Source: Erythrobasidium yunnanense (lineage: Eukaryota > Basidiomycota > Cystobasidiomycetes > Erythrobasidiales > Erythrobasidiaceae). From it: a DNA stretch of 64,000 nucleotides. Positions 38,666 through 50,060 of this stretch are shown piece by piece. The notes below the pieces were generated by a model, which saw only the letters and a program-made list of their open reading frames with translations, did not search any database and had not been told where the DNA came from. The position numbers and the translations under genes are program-made. The stretch covers positions 1,304,781-1,368,780 of the forward strand of contig BCJC01000008.1 of NCBI GenBank assembly GCA_001600175.1. Direction: 5' to 3'. Each line of letters begins with the position of its first letter. The first letter of the stretch is position 1.

Positions 38666-41600
38666 ATGTCTTCTACCATCCTCCCCCTATTCAGCCAGCT
38701 CTGGGCGCACAACAGCGATACTCGAATAGCAGCATCAGCAAAACTCGTACACTCTTTACAGGGAGCACAGGCAGCATACATCCAGGATGGAGTGAATAAC
38801 AACCATGAGGAAGCATCTACATCAACGTCAATCAACGGCAGTTCCTCATCGCAGTTCCACGGGGGCCTCGCAAACGATGTAAACTACTCGCTCAAAAGAT
38901 TGATCAGAGGATTGGCATCCCCTAGAGATAGCTCGAGATTAGGGTTCGCAGTAGCGTTGACGGAGGTAGACACACTTCTTCGGCTCATCCAAATGTCCCA
39001 TGAAGTCGCCAGCTGACCATCCACAAATCTGCGCTGTAACTGTGATTACAGCTCCTCACACGGCTAGACAACATCTCAGTCCGGGATGTCCTTCCTATCC
39101 TCCTATCGAACTCCCAACCCTCCTCCTCAGCCAAAGGCAGCGAAGAACGAGATCTCCTATTCGGACGTTTATTCGGCCTCCATTCCCTCATCGCATCTGG
39201 TCTACTCTTCAAGAGTGACAATAATTCAAGTACAATACATGATTGGAGAACAGTCATTGAAGAACTACTGGTGTTGGGAGAGAAGAAGGTATGGCTGAGG
39301 GAATCGAGTGGGTGGATCGTGCAGAATGCTACAAAGATACTCATAAGTAAGACAGTGGAGGAGGTGGAATGGAGAGAAGAGGGATTGAAGACTGTCTTAC
39401 AAGCGGCGTTTGATGCGAGTCTGTCGGGGGAGAGATTGAGCACCAGCAGCAGCAAGAAGGGCAATAATGCAGCAAGCAGCGCAGAATGGACGCTCGAAAG
39501 GCTAGCACTCGTCATTCTACTACAAGAATCATCAGCATCGGCGAACTTCGAATGGGAAAGCATCCTGAAGCCAACCTTCCCGGATTCGTCGATACTTTCT
39601 TCACCCAAGAACATACCAGCCCTCACGCGGCTCCTGAAAGGCAGCAGCAATACGTCAGCAGAGAGCAATGATGCCACTGCACAGAGTCTGTTCGGCACCG
39701 GAGGACTACACTATGTCTGGAACGAGTTGCTGGAAGCATATTTCCCGGCACATTCGCAAGCAGAAGGAAAGGAACAAGGGGACGCTAAACAGCCTAGTAA
39801 GAAGAAGACGAAAGTTGCAAAAGGACAGCAGCAGCAAAAGCAGGAGAAGGTACCGTTCGTTACGCTATACAAGGCTGTAGTAGATGGTAAGTTTTGGATC
39901 CTTACTCCATTTTCCCGCATACTGCAGTTGGCTGACTCCTATGATACTAATCTATCCGCCCTTCTTCTTGTATCGCTGCAGACGCCCTTCTCGGAACCAC
40001 TTCTTCCCTCGCCTCGAAATACATCGGTCTACAGATCTTCTCCCTGGCTTTGACAAAGATCAGCTCTTCCTCCTCCTCCTCCTCCTCCTCCTCCTCCTCC
40101 TCCATTACACCCTCACCCATCCCCTCACTAATCACGCCCAATCTCCTTCGAACACTCATCAACCATCTATCGAAGAAAGACCGTACATTACACGGCATAG
40201 CTCTCCAAGCTGCCCTCTCTATTCCACTAGCTGTAAAAGCCAATCCGGAGATAGGGTATGAGGTCTTGATGAGGATACTGAGTAAGGAGAACGGAGGCAA
40301 TATTAGATTTGATAGTGTGACGAAAACGAAGAGCGTAGAGGGAGTTGTGGAACATATGGATCAGAAGAGCGTGGAGAAGTATAGCGAGTGGTTGATGAGC
40401 TTCATCGTCGATGCTGGTGAGGAGACGATTGGAGAAGAGCGAGACGAAGAGATGCAGGTCGACAATGAAGCTGACGACGAGGAAGAAGGGAACGAGAATG
40501 CTCGCGCTAAGCGTAGCGAAAATGAGCGTACATGGGCAATGGATCAGCTTCTCCTCATCATCCGGAAACATCATTCTTCAGCATCTTCCAAGTCCACAGA
40601 CTCTTCTTCTTCTTCCTCATCAACTCTGCCAGCATGGTGTGTCTCGATCCTTCAATTCCTCTCCTTACACGGATTTTTCGTCCTCCAAAAACCCTCTTCC
40701 AAATCCCTACCTATGAAAGCCAAGCCTTCTCTCCTGAAAGCCTTCACGAGTTCCACACAGCAACTCTTCCGAACGCGGTTCTTCTCTGCTCTTACACATA
40801 TCCTGACTGGAATCGCACCGAAGAATGTAGGACTGCAGAAAGAGGTAGTGGAGTTCGTGAGGAAGGAATGCTTTGAAAGGTTCGAAAGCGATCGGAAACA
40901 TGTCAGAATATTGAGTGGTGCAGAAGAGGATGTGAAGGAAAGGAAGATGACGTACAAACTGTTGGAGAAAGTGCAGAGTACTGTAAGTCGCCTGACCAGT
41001 GACAGAAGTTGGCCGAGCGCTGAACTGAGTGCGATCCCAGCCCGACAAGAAACGCTCAGATGCTATCTCTCTGCTCGTACAAGTCCTTCTCCTACAAGCT
41101 TATACACCAGAGTCCGGCGCAACAGACGGGCTCGAACAAGTCCGCGATGCCGTCGAAGCTCTTTTCTTCGCCCCAGCCTCCTCTGCTTCTACTTCCAAAA
41201 CCAACGACGAAGACGAAGATGACGAAGGCGTGGTAGCAGAGCCCATCTCAATCCTCATCGATCTATTGGTGGATATACTGCAGAAACCGGCAGTCCTGAC
41301 GCGCACCGTCGCTGAAAGAGTATTCACGGCCTTTTCGGGAGAAGTCAAAGAACAGGCACTGCAGCTTTTGTTGGACGTAAGCTGCTTCTTTTCGAATATC
41401 AGATCGGAGGAAATGCTGACTTACCTTTGCGCGATTGTGATAGCAAATCTCGCCTGAAGAAGAGCAAGACATGGCAGAAGATGAGGACGAAGAAGATGAA
41501 GACGAGGACGAGGACGATAGCGAAGGAGACGGCACAGAAGCTCCTCAGACGAATGGCAAATCCGCGAAGAAAGGCAAGCAAGCAGCTGCTGAAGCAGATA

Positions 41601-43036
41601 GTGACTCCTCTTCAGACGACGATTCCGACGATGAAGACGACGATGAAGACCTCGGAATCAACCTCGATGTCGATCCTGAATTACGTGATAAAGTGGCTGC
41701 CGCGCTAGCAAGTATGGGCGTAGGTGCCGGTGAAGAAGACGGCGAAGAGGAGGACGAGGAAGAAGAGGAGGAGGAGCCGGATCTTAGCGATGATCAGATG
41801 ATGGAATTGGACGAACAGCTTGCTGAGATCTTCAGGTCGAGAAAAGCGGCTGCTAAGGATAGTAAAGGTAAGCTTCTGCTTTCAGACTCTCTCTGATGCT
41901 ACCATGGAAGTACAGACTGATGTTTCGCATTACAGCTGCCGTACAAAACTCGCTGAATGCACGACTTCGCATCCTTGACCTTGTGGATGTATACGCCAAG
42001 AACCAAGCTTCCAACCCTCTTATCATACACACGATTCTTCCGCTCCTCAATGCTGCTCGACAAGCCAATGGTCAGGAAGACGAGCTAGCCGCAAAAGCCA
42101 ATCGCGTCCTTCTCTCCATGTCAAAGCCGAAAGAATATCCCGAGATCAGCGAAACTGCACCTATCCTCACTGTGCTATCTTCGATACACGCTACGGCCCG
42201 CCGACACTCCCGCGCAGAGCTTGCAGAGGTCTTTATTTCGACTTCGTTACTTCTTTCGCGCATAATCCTTACTTCGGCTGAGAACCGCAACATTACGGAT
42301 ATCGCAGACATATACACTGCGACATTGACGGACTACCTGTCGAGGAAGTCGTCTAGGATACAAGTGAATTTCTTCAGCTCGTTCATCAAGAGATTCAGGA
42401 GTGCGGCGTGGGGTCTGAACGACCCGCTTGTCGAGGCGTGTTCGGAAGAGTCTATCACGGATAACAAGCATAAGCGGATGCAGTGCTTCAGTATGCTAGG
42501 TGACTTGCTCACGTCGCATGCTTCTCTGGTGAGTGTCCTAACTTCAATCTATCAAAAGATAGATAGACTGACCCGCTTCTGACTCCCAGAAAACGAAAGA
42601 AGCGTATGACCATATCGTCACTGCTATGCCTCGCATCGTCGAGATGGTCATCACCGTCTTCCAAGCAGCAGCAGACGGTAAAGGAATGAAATTGGAAGTC
42701 AATCGCTTACGCGAGATCTTCAAGTTCTGCACACAAGCTATTCGCGTCACGCGTATGGCTCTCAATGGTCGAGCAGAGCCTAGTATATCGACTATCTGGC
42801 GAAGTGAAGAGCTCGAAAGGGTATTGAACGCCGTCATGGCTTCATCGAACATCGAGAAGGCTTCTAGTCTAGCACCGCAGATCAAGAACATGCTAGCTTC
42901 TGTTAAGCAAGGTTCTGGACAGCCTGCTACTGCGAAGAAGGCGCTGCAACAGAAGCCGGTCGTGTCAGAGAAGAAGATTACTAAGAAGCAGAAGCGGAAA
43001 GCTGGAGAGATGGAAGGCAGCGCTATCGCAGCCTAG
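38666..43036 (+). CDS. POL5: DNA polymerase phi / Pol5, Mybbp1a homologue
   Basis: Pol5 is a nucleolar HEAT-repeat protein needed for rDNA transcription and 60S assembly; despite its name it is not an established replicative polymerase. Seven exons (38666-38965, 39052-39886, 39982-40982, 41041-41376, 41444-41867, 41936-42528, 42590-43036) sum to 3936 nt, giving 1311 aa. The N-terminus has the family start (ILPLFSQLWAHNSDTRIAAS, NYSLKRLIRGLASPRDSSRL, GFAVALTE, LLTRLDNISVRDVLPIL). Helical repeats continue to the acidic region at about residues 830-955 (EDEDEEDEDEDEDDSEGDG and later EEEDEEEEEEEPDLSDDQMM), typical of Pol5. The C-terminus is basic (KKITKKQKRKAGEMEG). A serine homopolymer from a TCC repeat lies in exon 3. 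The gene is convergent with MSH3, 139 bp between stops. Confidence 0.92.
40063..40104 (+). repeat. (TCC)n trinucleotide repeat coding for poly-Ser
   Basis: About fourteen consecutive serine codons, nearly all TCC, lie in exon 3 of POL5 after ALTKI and before ITPSP. This is seen directly. It is likely length-variable between strains, which is inference. Confidence 0.9.
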
Positions 43037-43175
43037 ACCCACAAAACGCAAAGTATACTGCTCGTTGGTAGATGTAGCAAAAGATATTATCTGTATAATT
43101 GGGCTGAGCTTGTTGTAACACTCTTAGAAAGCAGAAAGCAGAGCTTGCAATAGATGATACAACGACTTGCAAAAA

Positions 43176-46100
43176 CTACGAATTTAGGAGATCTCTTGCG
43201 TATTGAACGACTTGGGTAGCGTTTACTTCACTGTCTTGATGCTGTGCTTTCTGTAATGCTACGAATAGACTGCGGATATGTTGTATTTTGCGTTTTGCGA
43301 GGTTTGCTTGGTCTGTATCTTCGATCTCTTTGCTCTTGGAAGCGGCGAGCTCACATACACTTGCGGGCAGACCGGCCATTCTTGCACAGCTGATGCCGTG
43401 CACACGGTCTGTTAGGCCAGATCTACAAGGGAGGAAGCAGGATGTTAGCTTACTGATGATGAGGAAGGTGTATGAGGAGGAAGTGCCATCAGAGATATAA
43501 AAGAAGAAGAAGTAAATGAGGCTCATCATCACCTCGAAAGGCTAAGATTGTTGAGCTTGATATGTTGTATGATCATCATAGGCAGGGGAAGCGAAGCAGG
43601 CGGCGGGTGATGTAAGACAAGGGTCAGACTTACACTAGCTTGTATAGGAAGGTGATGTCGGGAATGCGGTTGGGGCCTTCTTCTTCCATGTATGCCATCT
43701 GGAAGAGCTGGCATTGGACAGGGTATTTCTGATTGTAGCCAGTCAGTCAACACGCGTTATTGATCGGCAAGACCAAGACCTACGGCGGCCAGAGAGGCGA
43801 GTTGAGGGAAATGAGTAATGAATAAGGTGGATGCTTTGCAAGTTGTGATGACGTATTCAAGAACGGCATGTGCGATGGCTAGTCCGTCGTTGGTGGAGGT
43901 ACCTCTCCCGAGCTCGTCTAAAACGATCAACGAGCGGCGTGAAGCGGCTTTGATGATCTCGCAGGTTTCGGTTAATTCGACCATGAATGTCTGCACGAAC
44001 AAGCTCAGCCTTTCTGCAGTGGAGCAGCATATCAGCACAGCTCACGCTACGACCACGCTGGATCTCATCAGATGCTCCGAAGCGTGTGCCAACATAGTCT
44101 ACAATACCAATCTTCGCAGAATCGCAAGGTAGATGACATCCGATTTGAGCCATGATGACGAGCAGAGCTACCATTCTGGAAAAGCTGCTCTTGCCAGACA
44201 TATTGCAGCCGGTGATGACCATCGCGCGAAGACCATCTTTCGCGAAGGATACATCGTTCGGAATGAATGGCGTGTCCATAACTGTTCAAAATTGATATGC
44301 TTAGACCCAGCCTGCATCGTTCGGGAGGAAGATTATGCTTACGCTGCTCCACAACTGGATGGCGGCCTCCGACTATCTCGAGACATGGCTCGTCCACAAG
44401 CTCCTACAAAGACGAGATTAGCCAGTATGTCGATTTTCTGTGGCTATTACACCTACTGGCTTGACGTAGCCTTGCGACAAGCCGACTATCGAAAGCGAGA
44501 TAAGACCTGAAGCGAAACCAATCAGCCATGCTCGGTGAATTCAGGAGGTAGTTGCTCACAATCGATAGTAGCCAGTTTCGTGACTACATCTCTGAAAGCT
44601 TCGTACTTGGCAGATATCGAAGCTAAGAACTTGAGGAAGGCCGCATCTGCTTCAGCAGCCAATCTCTCATTCGCTTGATCTCTTTCATCCAGCAGCGTCT
44701 GCATTCTTGGCGACCGATATCTGTACACTGCCTTCGTGCCATTTATGCGCAGCCAATCATGTGGCACGATTTTAGATTCGCTTATTCGGACTTCTAGGAG
44801 GTATTCGTCTTGTGCGACTGTAATGTACTCAGCTGCCGGCTTCTTGAGTAGCTTGCGGCACTCTAGAAGATGTTGTTGGAATTCCGCTTCGACTGTCAGA
44901 AGTACTTCTTTGCAGTCTGTGATTTCTTCAGGCTCAAACTCCATGAGGAAGATATCTTCTTTCTTGCCCTCTCGCGCTTTCGCAGTGTCCATGACACTCA
45001 TAAACTCTTGCACGATGGGCTTGAGAGCTGGTAGCGCATAGAAGACATCATTCACCATATCGGACTTGAAGCCGACATTGGTCTGCTTTAGGTCTTTCGG
45101 GAGATTCGGAAACTCGTCTGCGATCCGCTGAAACGCTGATAGGACACGTACGAGCTCTTGAGGCGTTGATTTGCCATAGTGTATACGGGCAAGCCCTCTT
45201 TCGAGGTCAGGTAAGCCCTTCAAGAGACCACGCATCTTGCCAAGCAGATACGATTCGCTGGGAGTAGGCACATAGAGTTCAGCATAATTGCCATTCGCGG
45301 CAACAGTTTCACATACGAGTTTAGGATCTCGTCAACAGCGTCGACTCTCGTGCGCAGCGCATCTAGCTGAAGCAGTGGTTTCGCAACCCATCTGCGCAGA
45401 AGACGTTGTCCGAACGGGGTCTTCGTATGGTCGAGGACTGAAAACAGTGATCCCGTCGCTTTGAAGTTCGTCTGATTACGGAATATTTCGAGGTTCGCAA
45501 CTGTGTTTGCGTTTAGAAGCATATGACCGCGTTCGGCGAAGGGAGTGAAGTATCTAGGCCGCTTGAAGACGGATTCGAGCTGGAATGCGGTGAGATGCTT
45601 GAGTAGTCCAGCAAGCGCAATGACTACTCTTTCAGGTAGACCGAGAACAGCAGCTAGTGCTGCGCCGGCATCTGCATTATCCTCCTGCTCATCCTCCTCT
45701 CCTTGATCCTTCGATGGACCCTCTTGACTGCTTATGAGCGTCAGGTCGACCATATCTGTATCGTCATCCGAGTCTACGAGCGCCTTCTGCTTCTTCTTCT
45801 TGCCATTCTTCACCTTTTTCTTGGCCGGACTGTCTGTCGGCTCTTTCGCAGCAGCACCGTAGAAGTCCGTAATGAGCTTCAGAGCTTTGTTGTATGACAG
45901 ACTTTTTTCATTCTGCTCCATCCGATTCTGAGCCAGGCCGGTCGATGCAGCACTATAAATGAACGACAATAGTCAGTATGGCGCCCTCTCAGATTAAGCG
46001 TCTTGTGACCACTTACTCCTGCTTTAATAGGTACGAAATGACACGATTTGTAGGTGCTGAAATTTCGCCTTGAATGACTAGTTCGCCAGGCTGGATATGC

Positions 46101-47713
46101 AATAATCGAGTCTCGAGCTCAGATCGCAAGAAGCCATCATCGAAGGCTAATTTTCCCGAATCGTTAGTTCAAGGTAACCACGCGAGCTAGAGTTCGAGAA
46201 AGCTCACAATCGTAGATGACTTCTCCAGTACTGGGCTGAGCAGAGACGAGGCCGAAAGAAACCTTCTCGTCGCTGCCTTTGCCGCCCTTGCTTTCCTCGC
46301 ATAAGCAGAGGAGGGTACCGAAGGTCGGCGGAGCACCAGTGACGCTTCCATCATCTAGCCCTTCTACATATGTAGCTGCTGTGTATAGGCTGGTGCGACG
46401 AGTTTCCAGTCAGATACAATCAGGGACAAGCACCTCTTACGAAACTCACTTCGTCAGTTCCCTTGTAAACGGTGCTGAGCGGTTATCTCCCGCCTTCTTA
46501 AGCGCAGCAGTTTCTTTCTGTCTGACGACTCCGACTTTATAGCCCTGCGTGATGAGTCTCTTGATGTGTACTTGAAGTCGATGAACAGGAATCATGGCCG
46601 TGAAGAAGTTTTGAGACATGAAACATGCTATATTCAATTCTTTCGAAGCAATCTTGGCGTCGTCTCCGAAGAACTTGAATTTATAGCCGACTTCGACGAT
46701 GAGGAGCGTGTCGGGCTGTAGCTTACATCAGATGGATGCGCAAAGCAGAAACAGACGGAGAGGCTTACATGCTTGGCTTTGATATCAAGCACCTGTTGCT
46801 CTAGAGGTGTGTATTTCACGCCAGCGTCCTCTTTCCCTTTCCCTTTCTTACTGTTCGCCGTACTAGCCTTCTTCTTACCCTTCGCAGCGCTTACATCTGA
46901 CTCTTCAGAACTAGCAGCACCAGCTGCGAACTTAGAGAACCTATTCTTACTGGCTGCTGGGTCTTCGATTGATTTGCCTTTCTTGCCTTTGACAGAAAGG
47001 AGTTTGGAAGTGCTCGCTACGGGCTCATCATCATCATCGTCGTCGTCCTCGTGTCTCATGGGTGTATCACCATCTTCATTCACAGGGGTATCGTCCGGCG
47101 GACGGCGATTGAAATCCACGCCTAGAAGCTTGCGCCTGACTTCTGCTCTTCTGGCTTCCAACTTCTGATCACCGCTCGTCTTCGCTCTGCTCATCAGAGA
47201 AGGAGAAGACATGAACCTGCTAGTGGTAGCAATAGGAAGAGTAGCGGAGGGAGGGGAAGCAGGGGAAAACTTCCATTTTGACAATTTATCTTTTGCCTGT
47301 CCAGCTTCTGTCTTCTCCTGTTTCAGAACAGCTTGTGCGACTTTTGCTTTATTGAATAGAGGTGCGACTTTGAGCTTCTTTGCGCTTGCCTGAGCGTTTG
47401 CGCCTTCGTCGTCCTCCGTTTTCAAAGCAGCAGAAGGCGACGATTTTCGCTTCTTGCTTGTAGAAGGCACAGGCTCGATGACTTGTACATCGTCGTCATC
47501 GTCGTCTTTCGTACCGTCTTCATTACTTCCATCTGAATCGCTGAGCTCAATGATGCTGGGCTTTTTCGCGAGCGGTTTCTTCGACGTCGAGGTTGACGCT
47601 GAGCCTGACGTAGAAGCTGATGGCTTCGCAAAGAAATGCGATACTACAGGCTTCTTGCTAGTAGCACTGCCTGCGCCTGCGCCTGAAGCAGCAGGCTGGC
47701 TCGAAGTAGTCAT
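43176..47713 (-). CDS. MSH3: DNA mismatch repair protein MSH3
   Basis: MSH3 pairs with MSH2 as MutS-beta, which binds insertion/deletion loops. The multi-exon gene encodes roughly 1,250-1,300 aa. The N-terminal ~330 residues are low-complexity, with a PCNA-motif-like [11 protein letters not shown] near residue 20. MutS domain I starts at [16 protein letters not shown] and continues as [20 protein letters not shown] and [19 protein letters not shown], features that separate MSH3 from MSH6. The core includes [15 protein letters not shown] and [20 protein letters not shown]. The ATPase has the Walker [26 protein letters not shown], Walker [18 protein letters not shown] and THFPQL. The C-terminal helix-turn-helix ([18 protein letters not shown]) is present. 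The C-terminus is [15 protein letters not shown]. Confidence 0.95.
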
Positions 47714-47877
47714 GGCATGTTCGTCGAATGGGATGAGAGAGAGAGGGCGAAATAGTCCACGGTCGCAAGCCTACAACAAACGAAGTAGCTCTACAATACA
47801 CTACATCAAAGCGACAGTAAACCAACGATAAAGAAACGATATATGCAGTGAATGCTAAACGATCGTGCCTGGGAAAT

Positions 47878-49970
47878 CTAGCGAATTGCAATCCCCGTTC
47901 TTCCTCTTCTGCCCATCTCATCTCCGCTCTTAGCTTCCGCCTTCCCATTCGCACTACTTCCCAATGCACCACTCGCACTCTTTTTCGGCAATTCAAACAC
48001 CTTCCAGAATTTCAAGTTCTCATCTGAGCTTGCAGTAGCGAGAGTCGTTCCATCTGGGTTCAAGCACGTATGCAGAATACGCGTTTCGTGCGCTTGGGGG
48101 ATATCGATTACTTTTGATAGAGTAGGGTAGGTCCATATTGACAGATTGTGGTCCGGGAAACCGTGTGAGGAAAGAACTTCCCGAGAATGAGGATTGAAGC
48201 GGAGGGAAGTCACTTGAGAAGGAGTAACGAGGGAGTTTAGGCGCGCAGAAGTGGTAGTGTTCCAGAAGCTGGGAAATGTATGATCAGCTGCGATCAGATG
48301 GGGGAAGGAAGGGAGGAATGCTTACTGGATAGTACGATCGGAAGAACCACCTCCAGTAGCCAACAGCGAGGACTGCCAAGGACACCACGCGATGGCCTGA
48401 AAAACACCTTCAGCTCTACGCTCCTATGTCCACGATACGGTGGACCCACCTTCACCGCGGCCGTATGGTTACTCTTTACCATCTTCGGGGCATTCAACAT
48501 TCTTCCATCCCATACATTGACGATATTATCATTCCCACCACTCGCCAATAAGCCCATGCCTCCTCCCGAATTAGTGCCTCCCAGCGCCGTGTCTTTCCTC
48601 CATTCCAAGCCACATACTTCTGCTCTATGTCCTCTCATTTCTCCCACTTTGTGCTGTGCGACGCGGACGTCCGAGTTCCATATACTTCCGTCTCTTGAGC
48701 CTGAAGAAAGGATCGCACCGCTCCATGAGAGCGAAGGGACGCGTGTAGCATGGCCTGACATCGTCCGAATACGCGTAGAGGTAGAGAGGTCGTAGATCTG
48801 GATAGCACCGCTCGAAGTACCAATGGCCAGATAGGATCCATCGTCAGAGAATTTTACTGAACATACTATCTCTTCCGTCTCTTGTTCAGCAGAGGAGGAG
48901 GAGGAGTTGATGCTGCACAGACAGCCGACGTCGCCTGTGTCTCCATTCCAGATATATACCGACTCAGCGAGTGCGATAGCGAGTAAGTTTGTCGATGACC
49001 AATCTAGCAGATTGAGGTAGTAATCATCTACGAGTCCAGGTGCGTCCAGTACTTTATCGGGCGTAGTTGCGATTCTCCTTCGCTGGCTTGCTGCAAGTGC
49101 GCTTTGGTGCGAGTTGGCTCCTGCTCGAGGTCCCCCAGTCTCGCCTCGCGCATACGCAGCGAGCAACGAAGAATGTTCGTTCGAAGCAGGTGGTGGTTCC
49201 GCAGAGAATGACAGTATTCTTCTTCCTAGCTCTATTCCCAGAGAAGAACTCAGTTCAGCTGTATGAGCTTGGTCGGAACTTGCTTCTTGGCCGTTGTTGC
49301 TGTTGGTGCTGTCTTTGGGAGGAGGAGAGTCGCTGAAGCTTCCTTCGACAGTCTCTGATGCTCTGCTCTCTCCCTCGTCGAAAGAGTCGTCGGGTGTGTG
49401 TGCCTTTTTCGCGCTGTTGTTGTTGACAAAGGTCGTCTCGATAGTTCCCGCGCTGTTTTCACGTGAAGGGATGAAGCGGTCGTATTGCTGGGACTCCTCT
49501 GTCAGCGTGTATTGAAGATACAATGTATGTGGACTCACCTTCACGCTCGTCGTGCGCTTCTTTTGCGGGCTTGTTCCCGTCGAGTTTGTTGATCCATCCC
49601 AATCCTGGCTCGCTATGTCCATCCTCCCCAATCCTCCAGCCATGACTACATGCGAGTCTTTGCCTCTACTTGGAGTCTTGTTGTGTCCTTGTCCAGGCCG
49701 TGTTGATGATGGCTTGACCGGGCTACTCTGTTTTGTGGGCACTTCTCTCTCTCGTGAACTCGCTTGTTTAGTAGTGGATGGTTTTAAAGGTGATTCAGAT
49801 CTGTTGCTATTGATGTTGCTGTTGCTGCTCTTTGTATGCGATAAAGCTGGCTTCTTGGTTCTGTTTACTGATGCTCCTCCCAAGCTGAGGGAGCCCATCT
49901 GGCTGTGGATGCTCGCATTGCCTGGCGCAGCGTTGGCACTGACAGATTTCGAGGCCATCGGCGTAGGCAT
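47878..49970 (-). CDS. CDC20: APC/C activator Cdc20
   Basis: Cdc20 activates the anaphase-promoting complex and is held in check by Mad2. About five exons encode roughly 620 aa. The disordered Ser-rich N-terminus leads to the C-box DRFIPSR at the start of exon 2. A Mad2-binding-like motif RILSFSAEP follows, matching [KR]-[IV]-L-x5-[17 protein letters not shown] and [20 protein letters not shown] are the Cdc20 form of the block, rather than the Cdh1 form. Seven WD40 blades follow ([92 protein letters not shown], and [12 protein letters not shown]). The C-terminus is GIAIR, the Ile-Arg tail that docks on the APC/C. No KEN box was noticed. Its start lies 90 bp from the divergent JmjC gene. Confidence 0.93.
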
Positions 49971-50060
49971 CGCACTCCCAAGGTGTCAGCGCAGAATCAA
50001 CCTTGGATAATAATAGTCACGTGGAATGATGCTTCTTCTTCTTTTGCCAACTCCGTGGCC
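49971..50060. promoter_or_regulatory. Short bidirectional promoter, CDC20/JmjC gene
   Basis: The 90 bp between divergent start codons must carry or overlap both promoters. A CACGTG-like GTCACGTGGA lies near 50015, a possible E-box for bHLH factors. The element is seen directly; its use is inference. Confidence 0.5.
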
